From positions 39,552-103,551 of the forward strand of contig NZ_JAGGPA010000022.1 in NCBI RefSeq assembly GCF_018614035.1: a stretch of DNA of 64,000 nucleotides, written 5' to 3'. Shown piece after piece: positions 44,962 to 52,730 of the stretch. The notes below the pieces were generated by a model. That model searched no databases. It was given only the letters and a program-made list of their open reading frames with translations, and had not been told where the DNA came from. The position numbers and the translations under genes were made by a program. The number at the start of each line of letters is the position of its first letter. Position 1 is the first letter of the stretch. The stretch comes from Streptomyces sp. ISL-96. Its GTDB lineage: Bacteria > Actinomycetota > Actinomycetes > Streptomycetales > Streptomycetaceae.

Positions 44962-44990
44962 TTGTGCGATGCGCTGCCAGTGGCTTAGCT
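44962..44990 (+). promoter_or_regulatory. candidate promoter of the egt operon
   Basis: -35 TTGTGC (44962-44967), a 17-bp spacer and -10 TTAGCT (44985-44990), about 70 bp before egtA. Moderate matches to the vegetative consensus. Confidence 0.4.
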
Positions 44991-45057
44991 GGGGGGCGAT
45001 GCCCGTCCCGGTCCCCGGGGCGGGCTCAGGCACGATCCGCGGCAGGAGGAACAGGCC

Positions 45058-46335
45058 ATGCCCCCAGGCGACTTCGTACAGGAAGGCGCGCCGGTCACCG
45101 AGGCCGGCGCGGAAGCATTACTGCGCGGCATCTGTTTCAAGACAGGTCCACCGAGCATCGTCGGCGTCGAACTCGAATGGTTCGTCCACGAGCTCCACCT
45201 CCCCGAACTCCCCGTCGAACCCGCCCGCCTCGAAGCGGCCATGACCGCTCTGCGGGCCCTGCCACTGCTCTCGGCCCTCACCGTCGAGCCGGGCGGCCAG
45301 CTCGAACTCAGCTCCCTCCCGGCCCCCTCCCTGACGGAGTGCATCGACTCCGTCTCCGCGGACCTGGACGCCGTACGCGCCGCTCTGCGCTCCCGTGACC
45401 TCGGCCTCACCGGCATCGGTACGGACCCCTGGCACCCCCCGAAGCGCCTCATGCACGAGCCGCGTTACGACGCGATGGAGGCGTATCTCGACCGGGCAGG
45501 CCCCGCCGGCCGGGCCATGATGTGTTCGTCCGCCTCCGTCCAGGTCTGTCTGGACGCGGGCACCGAGGAACCGGGCCCGCTCGGCTACGGGCGGCGCTGG
45601 CTGCTCGCCCACCTCCTCGGCGCCGTACTGTCGGCGGCGTTCGCCAACTCCCCCTTCCACCACCGGCGTCGTACCGGCTGGCGCTCCACGCGCCAGGCCA
45701 TCTGGACGGAGATCGACCCCGGCCGCTCCTGCGCCCCGCCCCTCGACGCGGAGCCACGCGGCGCGTGGACGGACCGCGTGCTGGACGCTCCCGTGATGTG
45801 CGTGAGAGGTGCGGCCGACCAGCCGTGGGACGTACCGGACGGGCTGTCCTTCCGTTCCTGGATACGCTCCGGGGCGCCGCGACCGCCGACCCGCGCGGAC
45901 CTCGACTACCACCTGACCACGCTCTTTCCGCCGGTACGGCCGCGCGGTCACCTCGAACTGCGCATGATCGACGCGCAGCCGGGCGACGACGGCTGGATCG
46001 TTCCGCTCGCCGTGACCACCGCGCTCTTCGACGACCCGGCGGCGTCGGAAATCGCGTACCGGGCCGTCAAGCCCCTCGCGGACACCGCGGGTTCCCTGCC
46101 CGCGCCCCGCAATCCGCTGTGGATCAACGCCGCGCTGTACGGGCTGGCCGATGCCGAGCTGCGGGCGGCCGCCCAGCTCTGCTTCGACGCGGCGCTCGAC
46201 GCGCTGCCCCGCCTCGGCGCGTCCACTGCCGTGCAGTGCGCCGTCGCCGCGTTCACCGAGCGGTACGTCATACACGGGCGATGCCCCGCCGACGATCTGC
46301 TCGACCCCGGACACGGGAAGGACCTCCGTACATGA
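45058..46335 (+). CDS. egtA: glutamate-cysteine ligase, ergothioneine pathway
   Basis: A 425-residue GCS2-type ligase making gamma-glutamylcysteine for EgtB. It has GVELEWFVH (the metal/Glu-binding start of the fold), SSASVQVCLD, ANSPFHHRRRTGWRSTRQAIW and HLELRMIDAQ. GGAGG lies before ATG 45058. First gene of four overlapping genes; the ATGA at 46332 couples it to egtB. Confidence 0.93.
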   Translation: MPPGDFVQEGAPVTEAGAEALLRGICFKTGPPSIVGVELEWFVHELHLPELPVEPARLEAAMTALRALPLLSALTVEPGGQLELSSLPAPSLTECIDSVSADLDAVRAALRSRDLGLTGIGTDPWHPPKRLMHEPRYDAMEAYLDRAGPAGRAMMCSSASVQVCLDAGTEEPGPLGYGRRWLLAHLLGAVLSAAFANSPFHHRRRTGWRSTRQAIWTEIDPGRSCAPPLDAEPRGAWTDRVLDAPVMCVRGAADQPWDVPDGLSFRSWIRSGAPRPPTRADLDYHLTTLFPPVRPRGHLELRMIDAQPGDDGWIVPLAVTTALFDDPAASEIAYRAVKPLADTAGSLPAPRNPLWINAALYGLADAELRAAAQLCFDAALDALPRLGASTAVQCAVAAFTERYVIHGRCPADDLLDPGHGKDLRT

Positions 46336-47690
46336 GCGACCTCATGGCCACCACGGACCCCGAAGCGCTGCGCACCCTCGCCGTCGACGCGCTGCTCCGG
46401 GCGCGCGAGCGCACCGCCGCGCTCACCGACTGTGTGGACGACGGCGAACTGACCGCCCAGCACTCCCCGTTGATGTCACCGCTGGTCTGGGACCTGGCGC
46501 ACATCGGCAACCAGGAGGAGCTGTGGCTCCTGCGGACGGTCGCCGGACGTGACGCGATGCGCCCCGAGATCGACTCGGTGTACGACGCCTTCGAGCACCC
46601 GCGCTCCGAGCGCCCCACCCTGCCGCTGCTCGCCCCCGCCGAGGCTCGGGTGTACGCCGCCGATGTGCGCGGCCGGGCCCTCGACGTACTCGAACGCAGT
46701 CCGCTGCGCGGCAACCCGCTGCTGGACGCGGCCTTCGCCTTCGGGATGGTCGCGCAGCACGAGCAGCAGCACGACGAGACCATGCTGATCACCCATCAGC
46801 TCCGGCGCGGACCTGCGGCTCTCACCGCTCCCCTGCCCCCGCGCCCCACGGCCGCGACGGCCGGTCTGCCGCGGGAAGTCCTTGTCCCCGGCGGCCCGTT
46901 CACCATGGGCACCTCCACCGAACCGTGGGCGCTCGACAACGAGCGGCCCGCGCATCACCGCTTCGTCCCGGCGTTCTTCATCGACACGGTGCCGGTGAGC
47001 AACGGCGCGTACCTGCGCTTCATGGAGGACGGCGGCTACACCGACGAGCGCTGGTGGGCGGCCGAGGGCTGGGCGCAGATACGCAAGCACGACCTCCGTG
47101 CCCCGCTGTTCTGGCGCCGCGAGGGCGGCCAGTGGCTGCGGCGGCGCTTCGGGGTGGTGGAGCCCGTACCCGAGGACGAGCCGGTCCTGCATGTGAGCTG
47201 GTACGAGGCGGACGCCTACGCGCGGTGGGCGGGCCGGCGGCTGCCCACGGAGTCCGAGTGGGAGAAGGCGGCCCGGCACGATCCGGCGTCCGGGCGCTCC
47301 CTGCGCTACCCGTGGGGCGACGCCGACCCCACCCCGGTCCACGCCAACCTGGGCCAGCGCCATCTGCGGCCGGCGCCGGTCGGGGCGTACGCCGCCGGTG
47401 AATCGCCCTTGGGCGTACGGCAGTTGATCGGCGACGTGTGGGAGTGGACGTCCAGCGACTTCCTGCCCTATCCGGGCTTCGCCGCCTTCCCGTACCGGGA
47501 GTACTCCGAGGTCTTCTTCGGCAGTGCGCACAAGGTGCTGCGGGGTGGTTCGTTCGCTGTCGACGCGGTGGCCTGCCGCGGCACGTTCCGCAATTGGGAC
47601 CTGCCCGTACGCCGTCAGATCTTCTCGGGGTTCCGTACGGCGCGCGACGCGCCGGACACGCGGGACGTACGCGGCGGGGGTGGTGGCTGA
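46332..47690 (+). CDS. egtB: ergothioneine biosynthesis sulfoxide synthase
   Basis: A 452-residue non-heme iron enzyme joining gamma-glutamylcysteine to hercynine with O2. The DinB-like N-terminal domain has LAHIGNQEE and the iron-binding HEQQHDE; the C-terminal FGE-sulfatase domain has RLPTESEWEKAAR, VWEWT and VLRGGSFA. ATG overlaps the egtA stop; the TGATG at 47688-47692 couples to egtC. Confidence 0.95.
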   Translation: MSDLMATTDPEALRTLAVDALLRARERTAALTDCVDDGELTAQHSPLMSPLVWDLAHIGNQEELWLLRTVAGRDAMRPEIDSVYDAFEHPRSERPTLPLLAPAEARVYAADVRGRALDVLERSPLRGNPLLDAAFAFGMVAQHEQQHDETMLITHQLRRGPAALTAPLPPRPTAATAGLPREVLVPGGPFTMGTSTEPWALDNERPAHHRFVPAFFIDTVPVSNGAYLRFMEDGGYTDERWWAAEGWAQIRKHDLRAPLFWRREGGQWLRRRFGVVEPVPEDEPVLHVSWYEADAYARWAGRRLPTESEWEKAARHDPASGRSLRYPWGDADPTPVHANLGQRHLRPAPVGAYAAGESPLGVRQLIGDVWEWTSSDFLPYPGFAAFPYREYSEVFFGSAHKVLRGGSFAVDAVACRGTFRNWDLPVRRQIFSGFRTARDAPDTRDVRGGGGG

Positions 47691-48445
47691 TGTGCCGCCA
47701 CTTCGCCTGCCTCGGGCCTGCTGTGCCCCTCGGTGACCTCCTGGTGAAGCCGGCCCACGGCCTGTACCGCCAGGCGTGGGCGCCGCGGCTCCAGCGGTAC
47801 GGGACCGTCAACGCCGACGGCTTCGGGGTCGGCTGGTACGCCGAGGGCGACCCGGTGCCGGCCCGCTACCGCCGCTCGGGGCCGATGTGGGCCGACGCCT
47901 CCTTCGCCGACCTGGCGCGGGTCGTACGCTCCACAGCCGTGCTCGCGGCGGTCCGAGACGCCACCCAGGCGGGCGCGGACGGGGAGGCGGCGGCGGCGCC
48001 GTTCGCCGCCGGGCCGTGGCTGTTCAGCCACAACGGCGCGCTCAAGGGCTGGCCCCGGTCGGCCGCGCTGCTCGCGGGCGCGCTGCCCGCCGCCGAGCTG
48101 CTCGCCCTGGAAGCGCGATGCGACTCGGCGCTGGTCTGGGCGCTCGTACTGCACCGGCTGCGCGACGGCGACGAGCTGGGACAGGCGCTCGCCGACACGG
48201 TCCTGGAGCTGGCAGAGGCGGCGCCGGGCTCGCGCCTGAACCTGCTCCTCACGGACGGCGAGACGGTCGCCGCGACCGCCTGGGGCGACACCCTCTGGTA
48301 CCACGCGGAGCCGGGTCGTCGCACGATCGTGGCCTCCGAGCCGTACGACGACGATCCGCACTGGCGCGAGGTCCCGGACCACACCCTCCTTGCCGCCACC
48401 CGCACCGATGTCCTGCTGACCCCGCTCAAGGAGCCCACCGCGTGA
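47690..48445 (+). CDS. egtC: class II glutamine amidohydrolase, ergothioneine pathway
   Basis: A 251-residue Ntn-hydrolase. Cys2, right after the initiator Met (MCRHFACLG), is the nucleophile. YGTVNADGFGVGWY and the LFSHNGALKGW loop are typical. It removes the gamma-glutamyl group from the sulfoxide intermediate. Overlaps egtB and, by GTGA, egtD. Confidence 0.95.
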   Translation: MCRHFACLGPAVPLGDLLVKPAHGLYRQAWAPRLQRYGTVNADGFGVGWYAEGDPVPARYRRSGPMWADASFADLARVVRSTAVLAAVRDATQAGADGEAAAAPFAAGPWLFSHNGALKGWPRSAALLAGALPAAELLALEARCDSALVWALVLHRLRDGDELGQALADTVLELAEAAPGSRLNLLLTDGETVAATAWGDTLWYHAEPGRRTIVASEPYDDDPHWREVPDHTLLAATRTDVLLTPLKEPTA

Positions 48446-49407
48446 GCCCGTTCCTGCTGACCCGCACCCTGCCCGAGGACGCGACGGACGCCGATCTGCG
48501 TGCCGACGTACTGCACGGCCTGACCCGCACGCCGAAGGTGCTGCCGCCGAAGTGGTTCTACGACGCGCGCGGCAGCGAACTGTTCGAGGAGATCACCCGC
48601 CTGCCCGAGTACTACCCCACCCGGGCGGAGCGGGAGATCCTGATCGCCCGCGCGCCCGAGATCGCGGCCGCGACGCGGGCGCGCACGCTGGTGGAGCTCG
48701 GCTCGGGCTCCTCGGAGAAGACCCGCCACCTGCTGGACGCGCTGCTGCCCGAGCTGGTCAGTTACGTCCCGGTGGACGTCAGCGAGAGCGCCCTGACCGC
48801 GGCCGCGTCGTCGCTCCTGCACGAGCGGCCCGCCCTGTCCGTACACGCACTGATCGCGGACTTCACGCGCGGCCTGGCCCTGCCGGGAACGCCGGGACCT
48901 CGCCTGGTCGCCTTCCTGGGCGGCACGATCGGCAACCTTCTGCCGGACGAGCGCGCGGCCTTTTTGAAGTCGGTACGGTCGATCCTCGCCCCCGGTGACG
49001 CGCTGCTGCTCGGGACCGACCTGGTGAAGGACGAGGTGACGCTGGTGGCGGCGTACGACGACGCGCAGGGGGTCACCGCCGCGTTCAACAAGAACGTCCT
49101 GTCCGTCATCGACCGCGCGCTGGGCGCGGACTTCGATCCCGACGACTTCGACCATGTCGCGGTGTGGGACCGCGGGCACGAGTGGATCGAGATGCGGCTG
49201 CGGGCGCGGGCGGCGCTGACGGTGAAGATCCGGGAGCTGGACATCGCGGTGCCGTTCGAGGCGGGCGAGGAGATACGCACCGAGATCTCGGCGAAGTTCC
49301 GAAGGGAGGGGGTACGCCGCGAGCTCGCCGGGGCGGGGATGGAGCTGCGGGAGTGGTGGACCGATGGGGGTGAGCGGTTCGCGCTGTCGCTGGCGGTGGC
49401 GGTGTAG
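48442..49407 (+). CDS. egtD: L-histidine N-alpha-methyltransferase
   Basis: A 321-residue SAM enzyme trimethylating histidine to hercynine, the first pathway step. The family phrases PPKWFYDARGSELFEEIT, LVELGSGSSEKTR, FLGGTIGNL and FNKNVL are all present. GTG start overlaps the egtC stop. The pyridoxal enzyme EgtE is not in the operon, as is common in Streptomyces. Confidence 0.96.
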   Translation: MSPFLLTRTLPEDATDADLRADVLHGLTRTPKVLPPKWFYDARGSELFEEITRLPEYYPTRAEREILIARAPEIAAATRARTLVELGSGSSEKTRHLLDALLPELVSYVPVDVSESALTAAASSLLHERPALSVHALIADFTRGLALPGTPGPRLVAFLGGTIGNLLPDERAAFLKSVRSILAPGDALLLGTDLVKDEVTLVAAYDDAQGVTAAFNKNVLSVIDRALGADFDPDDFDHVAVWDRGHEWIEMRLRARAALTVKIRELDIAVPFEAGEEIRTEISAKFRREGVRRELAGAGMELREWWTDGGERFALSLAVAV

Positions 49408-49662
49408 GCGCCTGCGGCGGGCTTTCCCCACCCCGCCCCTTCCCGCTGTGACACTTTGCGGCTCCGCCGCGTGAGGGGCGCTGCCCCAGACCCCGGTCCT
49501 CAAGCGCCGGAGGGGCTGGGTGGTGCGGGGCGGGGGCTGGATGGTGCGGCCGAATCCAGCCCGTCCGGCGTTTGAGGACACGCCCGTAGGGCGTCCCGGG
49601 GGCTGGGGGCTTGCCCCCAGTTCGGGAAGGGGCGGGGTGGGGAAAAGGCCCGCCGCAGGCGC
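49408..49662. repeat. 255-bp nested inverted repeat after egtD
   Basis: The outer arms 49408-49445 and 49623-49662 are near-perfect complements (38-40 bp, two small indels). Inner arms 49496-49519 and 49556-49579 match at 22 of 24 positions. The inner unit recurs once at 35813-35844. It begins at the base after the egtD stop and fills most of the egtD-dodecin gap (49408-49767), so it may serve as transcription end or as a mobile palindromic unit. The remaining ~105 bp hold the dodecin leader. Confidence 0.85.
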
Positions 49663-49767
49663 TCCAAGCCCCAGCAGCCGGACATGCGCCCCGCCGGGCA
49701 GTGGGGCACGGTGGGTAGAAGCGCGCCGGGACACCCCCCGCGCCGCAGCACCAAGAGGGAGCGCCGC

Positions 49768-49983
49768 ATGTCCGACCACACCTACCGCGTCACCGAGATC
49801 GTCGGCACCTCCACCGAGGGCCTCGACCAGGCCATCCGCAACGGCATCGACCGCGCCTCGCAGACCCTGCGCGGCCTCGACTGGTTCGAGATGACACAGG
49901 TGCGCGGCCACATCGTCGAAGGCCGGATCGAGCACTTCCAGGTAGGCCTCAAGGTCGGATTCCGCCTCGAAGACACCCAGTAA
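49768..49983 (+). CDS. dodecin
   Basis: A 71-residue flavin-storage protein that forms a dodecamer. YRVTEIVGTSTEGLDQAIRN and LDWFEMTQVRGHIVEG are the conserved helix and flavin-stacking Trp segments; length is normal. Ends convergent to the HAD gene 16 bp away. Confidence 0.95.
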   Translation: MSDHTYRVTEIVGTSTEGLDQAIRNGIDRASQTLRGLDWFEMTQVRGHIVEGRIEHFQVGLKVGFRLEDTQ

Positions 49984-49998
49984 CACCCGGATGACGCA

Positions 49999-50490
49999 TC
50001 AGGTGCGGCCCTCCCGCTCCTGCGCGTCCTTGAGCGCCGCCGACGTCACCGCCCACCCCGCGCGCACCACCGTGAAGCCCGCCTGCTCGGCCGCCACGCA
50101 GACCAACTCGTCGTCGTCCACCAGCATGCGGATCTCCGCACCCTGCGCCGCCAGCCGTTCGAGGATCTCCAGCTTGGTGTGGCGCGCGGGCCGCCGGTCG
50201 TTGTCGCGCCGCATCCAGACCCGCCCCTCGGGCAGGCCCTGCGCCGCGAGCCAGTCGAGCGTGTCGCGCCGGCACCGCTCAGGGCGGCCCGTGAGGTAGA
50301 CGACCTCGCACTCCCGCGCGCTCTCCTGGACCATCCGCACACCCTCCGGCAGCGGCGGATCGTCGGGCGCCGCGCCGAAGAAGCCGTCCCAGTCCCGCGG
50401 CTTGCGCTCCAGGAAGCGCTGGCGATGCGCCGTGTCCGCGAGGGTTCCGTCGAGGTCGAATACGGCCAGTGGCCTGCTGTTGTGCGTCAT
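49999..50490 (-). CDS. HAD-family phosphatase (polynucleotide 3'-phosphatase-like)
   Basis: A 163-residue HAD protein: motif I FDLDGTLAD (D12, D14), motif II YLTGRPE, motif III Lys in HTKLEIL, motif IV LVDDDE. It resembles the phosphatase half of T4 polynucleotide kinase (LTGRPERCRRDT, ...WLAAQGLP), without a kinase domain. ATG 50490; the longer frame upstream is antisense to the divergent oxidase gene. Confidence 0.85.
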   Translation of the reverse strand: MTHNSRPLAVFDLDGTLADTAHRQRFLERKPRDWDGFFGAAPDDPPLPEGVRMVQESARECEVVYLTGRPERCRRDTLDWLAAQGLPEGRVWMRRDNDRRPARHTKLEILERLAAQGAEIRMLVDDDELVCVAAEQAGFTVVRAGWAVTSAALKDAQEREGRT

Positions 50491-50563
50491 TCCGGCACCA
50501 TAGGACGTCCGGGGCGGATCTTTCCGCCCCGGCCGGGAATCCCCGCGCGGGCCAGGTGTTGAA

Positions 50564-51607
50564 GTGGGTGTGAGCTCAGTGATCGCGCAGACCCGGTTCT
50601 CCGTACTCGACCGTTCCCGTACGCGCGAGGCGCACGACGCCCCGCAGGCGCTGCGGGACACCGTGGACCTCGCCCGGCGGATCGAGGCGCTGGGGTACCA
50701 CCGCTTCTGGGTGTCGGAGCACCACAGTGTGCCCGGCGTCGCCGGCTCCGCGCCGACTGTGCTCGGCGCCGCTGTCGCGGCCGCGACGTCCACGATCCGC
50801 GTGGGCACGGGTGGCGTCATGCTGCCGAACCATCAGCCGCTGGTCGTCGCCGAGCAGTTCGGCGTACTGGAGTCGCTCTTCCCCGGCCGCATCGACATGG
50901 GCCTCGGCCGCTCCGTCGGCTTCACCGACGGGATACGCAAGGCGCTGGGCCGGGACAAGAACGACGCCGGTTCGTTCGACACGCAGCTCAGCGAGCTGCT
51001 GGGCTACTTCACCGGCGACCAGAGCGCGCATCCGCAGGTCCACGCCCACCCCGCCGAGGGGCTGCGGGTGCCCGCGTTCGTGCTGGCCACCGGCGCCGGG
51101 GCCCAGGTCGCGGCGGCGGCCGGGCTGCCGCTGGTGATCGCGGCGGCGCGCGGCGAGGACGAGATGCTGCGGGCGATCGACGGCTACCGGGACGCGTTCC
51201 GCCCCTCCCCCTGGGGCGAGCGGCCGTACGTCGTCCTGTCCGGCACAGTCGCCGTGGCCGGCACCTCCGAGGAGGCCGGGCGGCTGCTGGTCCCGGAGGC
51301 CTGGGCATCGGCGTACTCCCGCACCCACGGATCGTTCCCGCCGCTCGCGCCCGTCGACGAGATCCTGGCCCGGCCGATGAGCGACCGTGAGCGCGGGCTC
51401 TTCGACGACGCCCGGCGTGGGCACATCCACGGCACCGAGGACGAGGTCGCGGACGGCCTGGAGAAGGTGCTGGGCCGCAGCGGCGCCGACGAGTACCTGG
51501 TCGTGACGAGTACGTACGACCGCGGGGCACTCCTGGACTCGTACCGGCGGCTGGCCCGCCTGGTGGGGCTCACGGGCACGGAGGCGGCGACCGGCGCCTG
51601 GACATGA
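50564..51607 (+). CDS. luciferase-like (LLM) flavin-dependent oxidoreductase
   Basis: A 347-residue bacterial-luciferase-fold enzyme with the LLM phrases RFWVSEHHSVPGVAGSAP, VGTGGVMLPNHQPLVVAEQFG and FPGRIDMGLGRS. It uses reduced flavin; substrate unknown. The start may be GTG 50564 or GTG 50570. The last 4 codons run up to the inhibitor remnant on the opposite strand. Confidence 0.9.
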   Translation: MGVSSVIAQTRFSVLDRSRTREAHDAPQALRDTVDLARRIEALGYHRFWVSEHHSVPGVAGSAPTVLGAAVAAATSTIRVGTGGVMLPNHQPLVVAEQFGVLESLFPGRIDMGLGRSVGFTDGIRKALGRDKNDAGSFDTQLSELLGYFTGDQSAHPQVHAHPAEGLRVPAFVLATGAGAQVAAAAGLPLVIAAARGEDEMLRAIDGYRDAFRPSPWGERPYVVLSGTVAVAGTSEEAGRLLVPEAWASAYSRTHGSFPPLAPVDEILARPMSDRERGLFDDARRGHIHGTEDEVADGLEKVLGRSGADEYLVVTSTYDRGALLDSYRRLARLVGLTGTEAATGAWT

Positions 51608-51636
51608 CCGTGGTCGCGGGCGCCGACTGGGTGATC

Positions 51637-51831
51637 GACCTGGGGCCCGGCGGCGGCGAGGGCGGCAGCATCGTCGCGGCGGGGATCGGCCACGTACCAA
51701 TTCTCGACGAGCGAGGGACTGGCCGGTACGGACAGCGTGAACTCGTCGCCCGCGTCGACCTCGATGGACCTCTCGTCGTACTCGTGGGTCAGGGCAAGTG
51801 CGGGGGCGAGTCGATTGCGCGTGGCGGACAT
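51637..51831 (-). pseudogene. truncated second copy of the inhibitor lipoprotein
   Basis: Residues DERSIEVDAGDEFTLSVPAS... NWYVADPRRDD align with the intact lipoprotein at 52258 (DERSIEVDAGEDFRLTVPAS... NWYLATPHPDD). About 13 residues including the lipobox Cys are missing from the signal region, and everything after residue ~55 is lost; the frame then runs antisense into the LLM gene. It starts 11 bp after the stop of the gene above, so it was once part of this operon. Confidence 0.7.
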
Positions 51832-51841
51832 CGGGACGGTG

Positions 51842-52261
51842 TCACCGGCCCCTGGCGCGGGAGGTACGGCGCAGGCCGATCAGCTCGGCCACGGACTCCA
51901 GCCAGCGGGCGGTGGTTTCGTCGCCGACGACCGGGCGGGCGACGGTCCCGGCCGCCTCCAGCCAGGGGCGGACGGTGTCCGTGGCGGCCGGGTTCGGGAG
52001 CAGTTCGGGGAGCTGGGCCGCGTACCGTACGCCGCCACTGCGCACGACCTTGGCGAGGAACGAGACCGATCGCGGCAGGACGCCGAGCCGGTCCAGGACC
52101 ACCGCGGCTCCGATGGCGCCGTCACCGAACAGGGCGGTGCGGTGCGGGCCTTCGGCCGGGATGCCGTAGCGCAGCATCGTGGCAACGTCGAGGCGGGCGC
52201 AGTCGTCGTCGGTCTTGGTGGGGCGGGGGGTGGGGTTCATGGGTCCCTCGGATCCGGTCAT
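51842..52261 (-). CDS. unknown helical protein coupled to the inhibitor
   Basis: A 139-residue cytoplasmic protein with no family I recognise. It is rich in Leu/Ala helices (RTALFGDGAIGAAVVLDRLG; ARWLESVAELIGL) and ends in a basic tail. Its ATG overlaps the stop of the inhibitor gene (ATGA), so it is translated with it. It could be a second immunity component or a chaperone; nothing in the sequence decides. Confidence 0.7.
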   Translation of the reverse strand: MTGSEGPMNPTPRPTKTDDDCARLDVATMLRYGIPAEGPHRTALFGDGAIGAAVVLDRLGVLPRSVSFLAKVVRSGGVRYAAQLPELLPNPAATDTVRPWLEAAGTVARPVVGDETTARWLESVAELIGLRRTSRARGR

Positions 52262-52719
52262 CGGACAGTGACCGTGTAGATGAAGTACTCGGGATCGAGG
52301 CCGGGCGTTGCCGTCGCGGTGGGGAAGGGCGACGTGGAGGGGGAAGGCGCGGGATCACCGAACTCGCCGCCGCAGCGGCCCAGTGGGCAATGCAGCAGCT
52401 TGATCTTCGTGGTGCCCGGTTCGACCGCCTTGAAGTCGAAGAACTGCGTGCCCTTGGCTCCGCCGTCCAGGTCGCTGCCCTCTGTTTCCTCGTCCTGTCC
52501 CGTGAGCCGTACGACGTCGTCGTCCGGATGTGGGGTGGCGAGATACCAGTTCTGTCCCATGCCGGGGCTGGCCGGGACGGTCAGTCTGAAGTCTTCACCC
52601 GCGTCGACTTCGATGGACCTCTCGTCGGTCTCATAGGCTTCCGGCCCGAAGAGGCCGCACCCCGCCAGCGCGAGGGCGGACAAGGTCAGGGCGAAGGCGG
52701 CAGCAAGCCGGTGGCGCAT
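52258..52719 (-). CDS. chagasin-like (I42) protease-inhibitor lipoprotein, presumed immunity protein
   Basis: A 153-residue lipoprotein precursor: signal helix and lipobox LAGC with C21. The mature part follows the chagasin plan: SIEVDAGEDFRLTVPASP leads to the L4-type loop (PGMGQNWYLA, in place of NPTTGYxW), then GGAKGTQFFDFKAVEPGTTKIKLLHC, the L2/strand pattern of family I42, and a CPLGRCG loop in place of RPW. I42 proteins block papain-type proteases; the gene follows a papain-type protease by 11 bp. It would sit outside the membrane, where a secreted protease could strike the producer. The family assignment is by motif reading. Confidence 0.7.
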   Translation of the reverse strand: MRHRLAAAFALTLSALALAGCGLFGPEAYETDERSIEVDAGEDFRLTVPASPGMGQNWYLATPHPDDDVVRLTGQDEETEGSDLDGGAKGTQFFDFKAVEPGTTKIKLLHCPLGRCGGEFGDPAPSPSTSPFPTATATPGLDPEYFIYTVTVR

Positions 52720-52730
52720 GTCGGACCCGT

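Noticed and set aside
45522..47690. 722-residue frame ending as EgtB
   Set aside because: Residues before 46332 are a shifted frame of egtA; EgtB begins at the ATGA overlap.
47866..49986. 706-residue minus-strand frame across egtC, egtD and dodecin
   Set aside because: Antisense to three well-supported genes.
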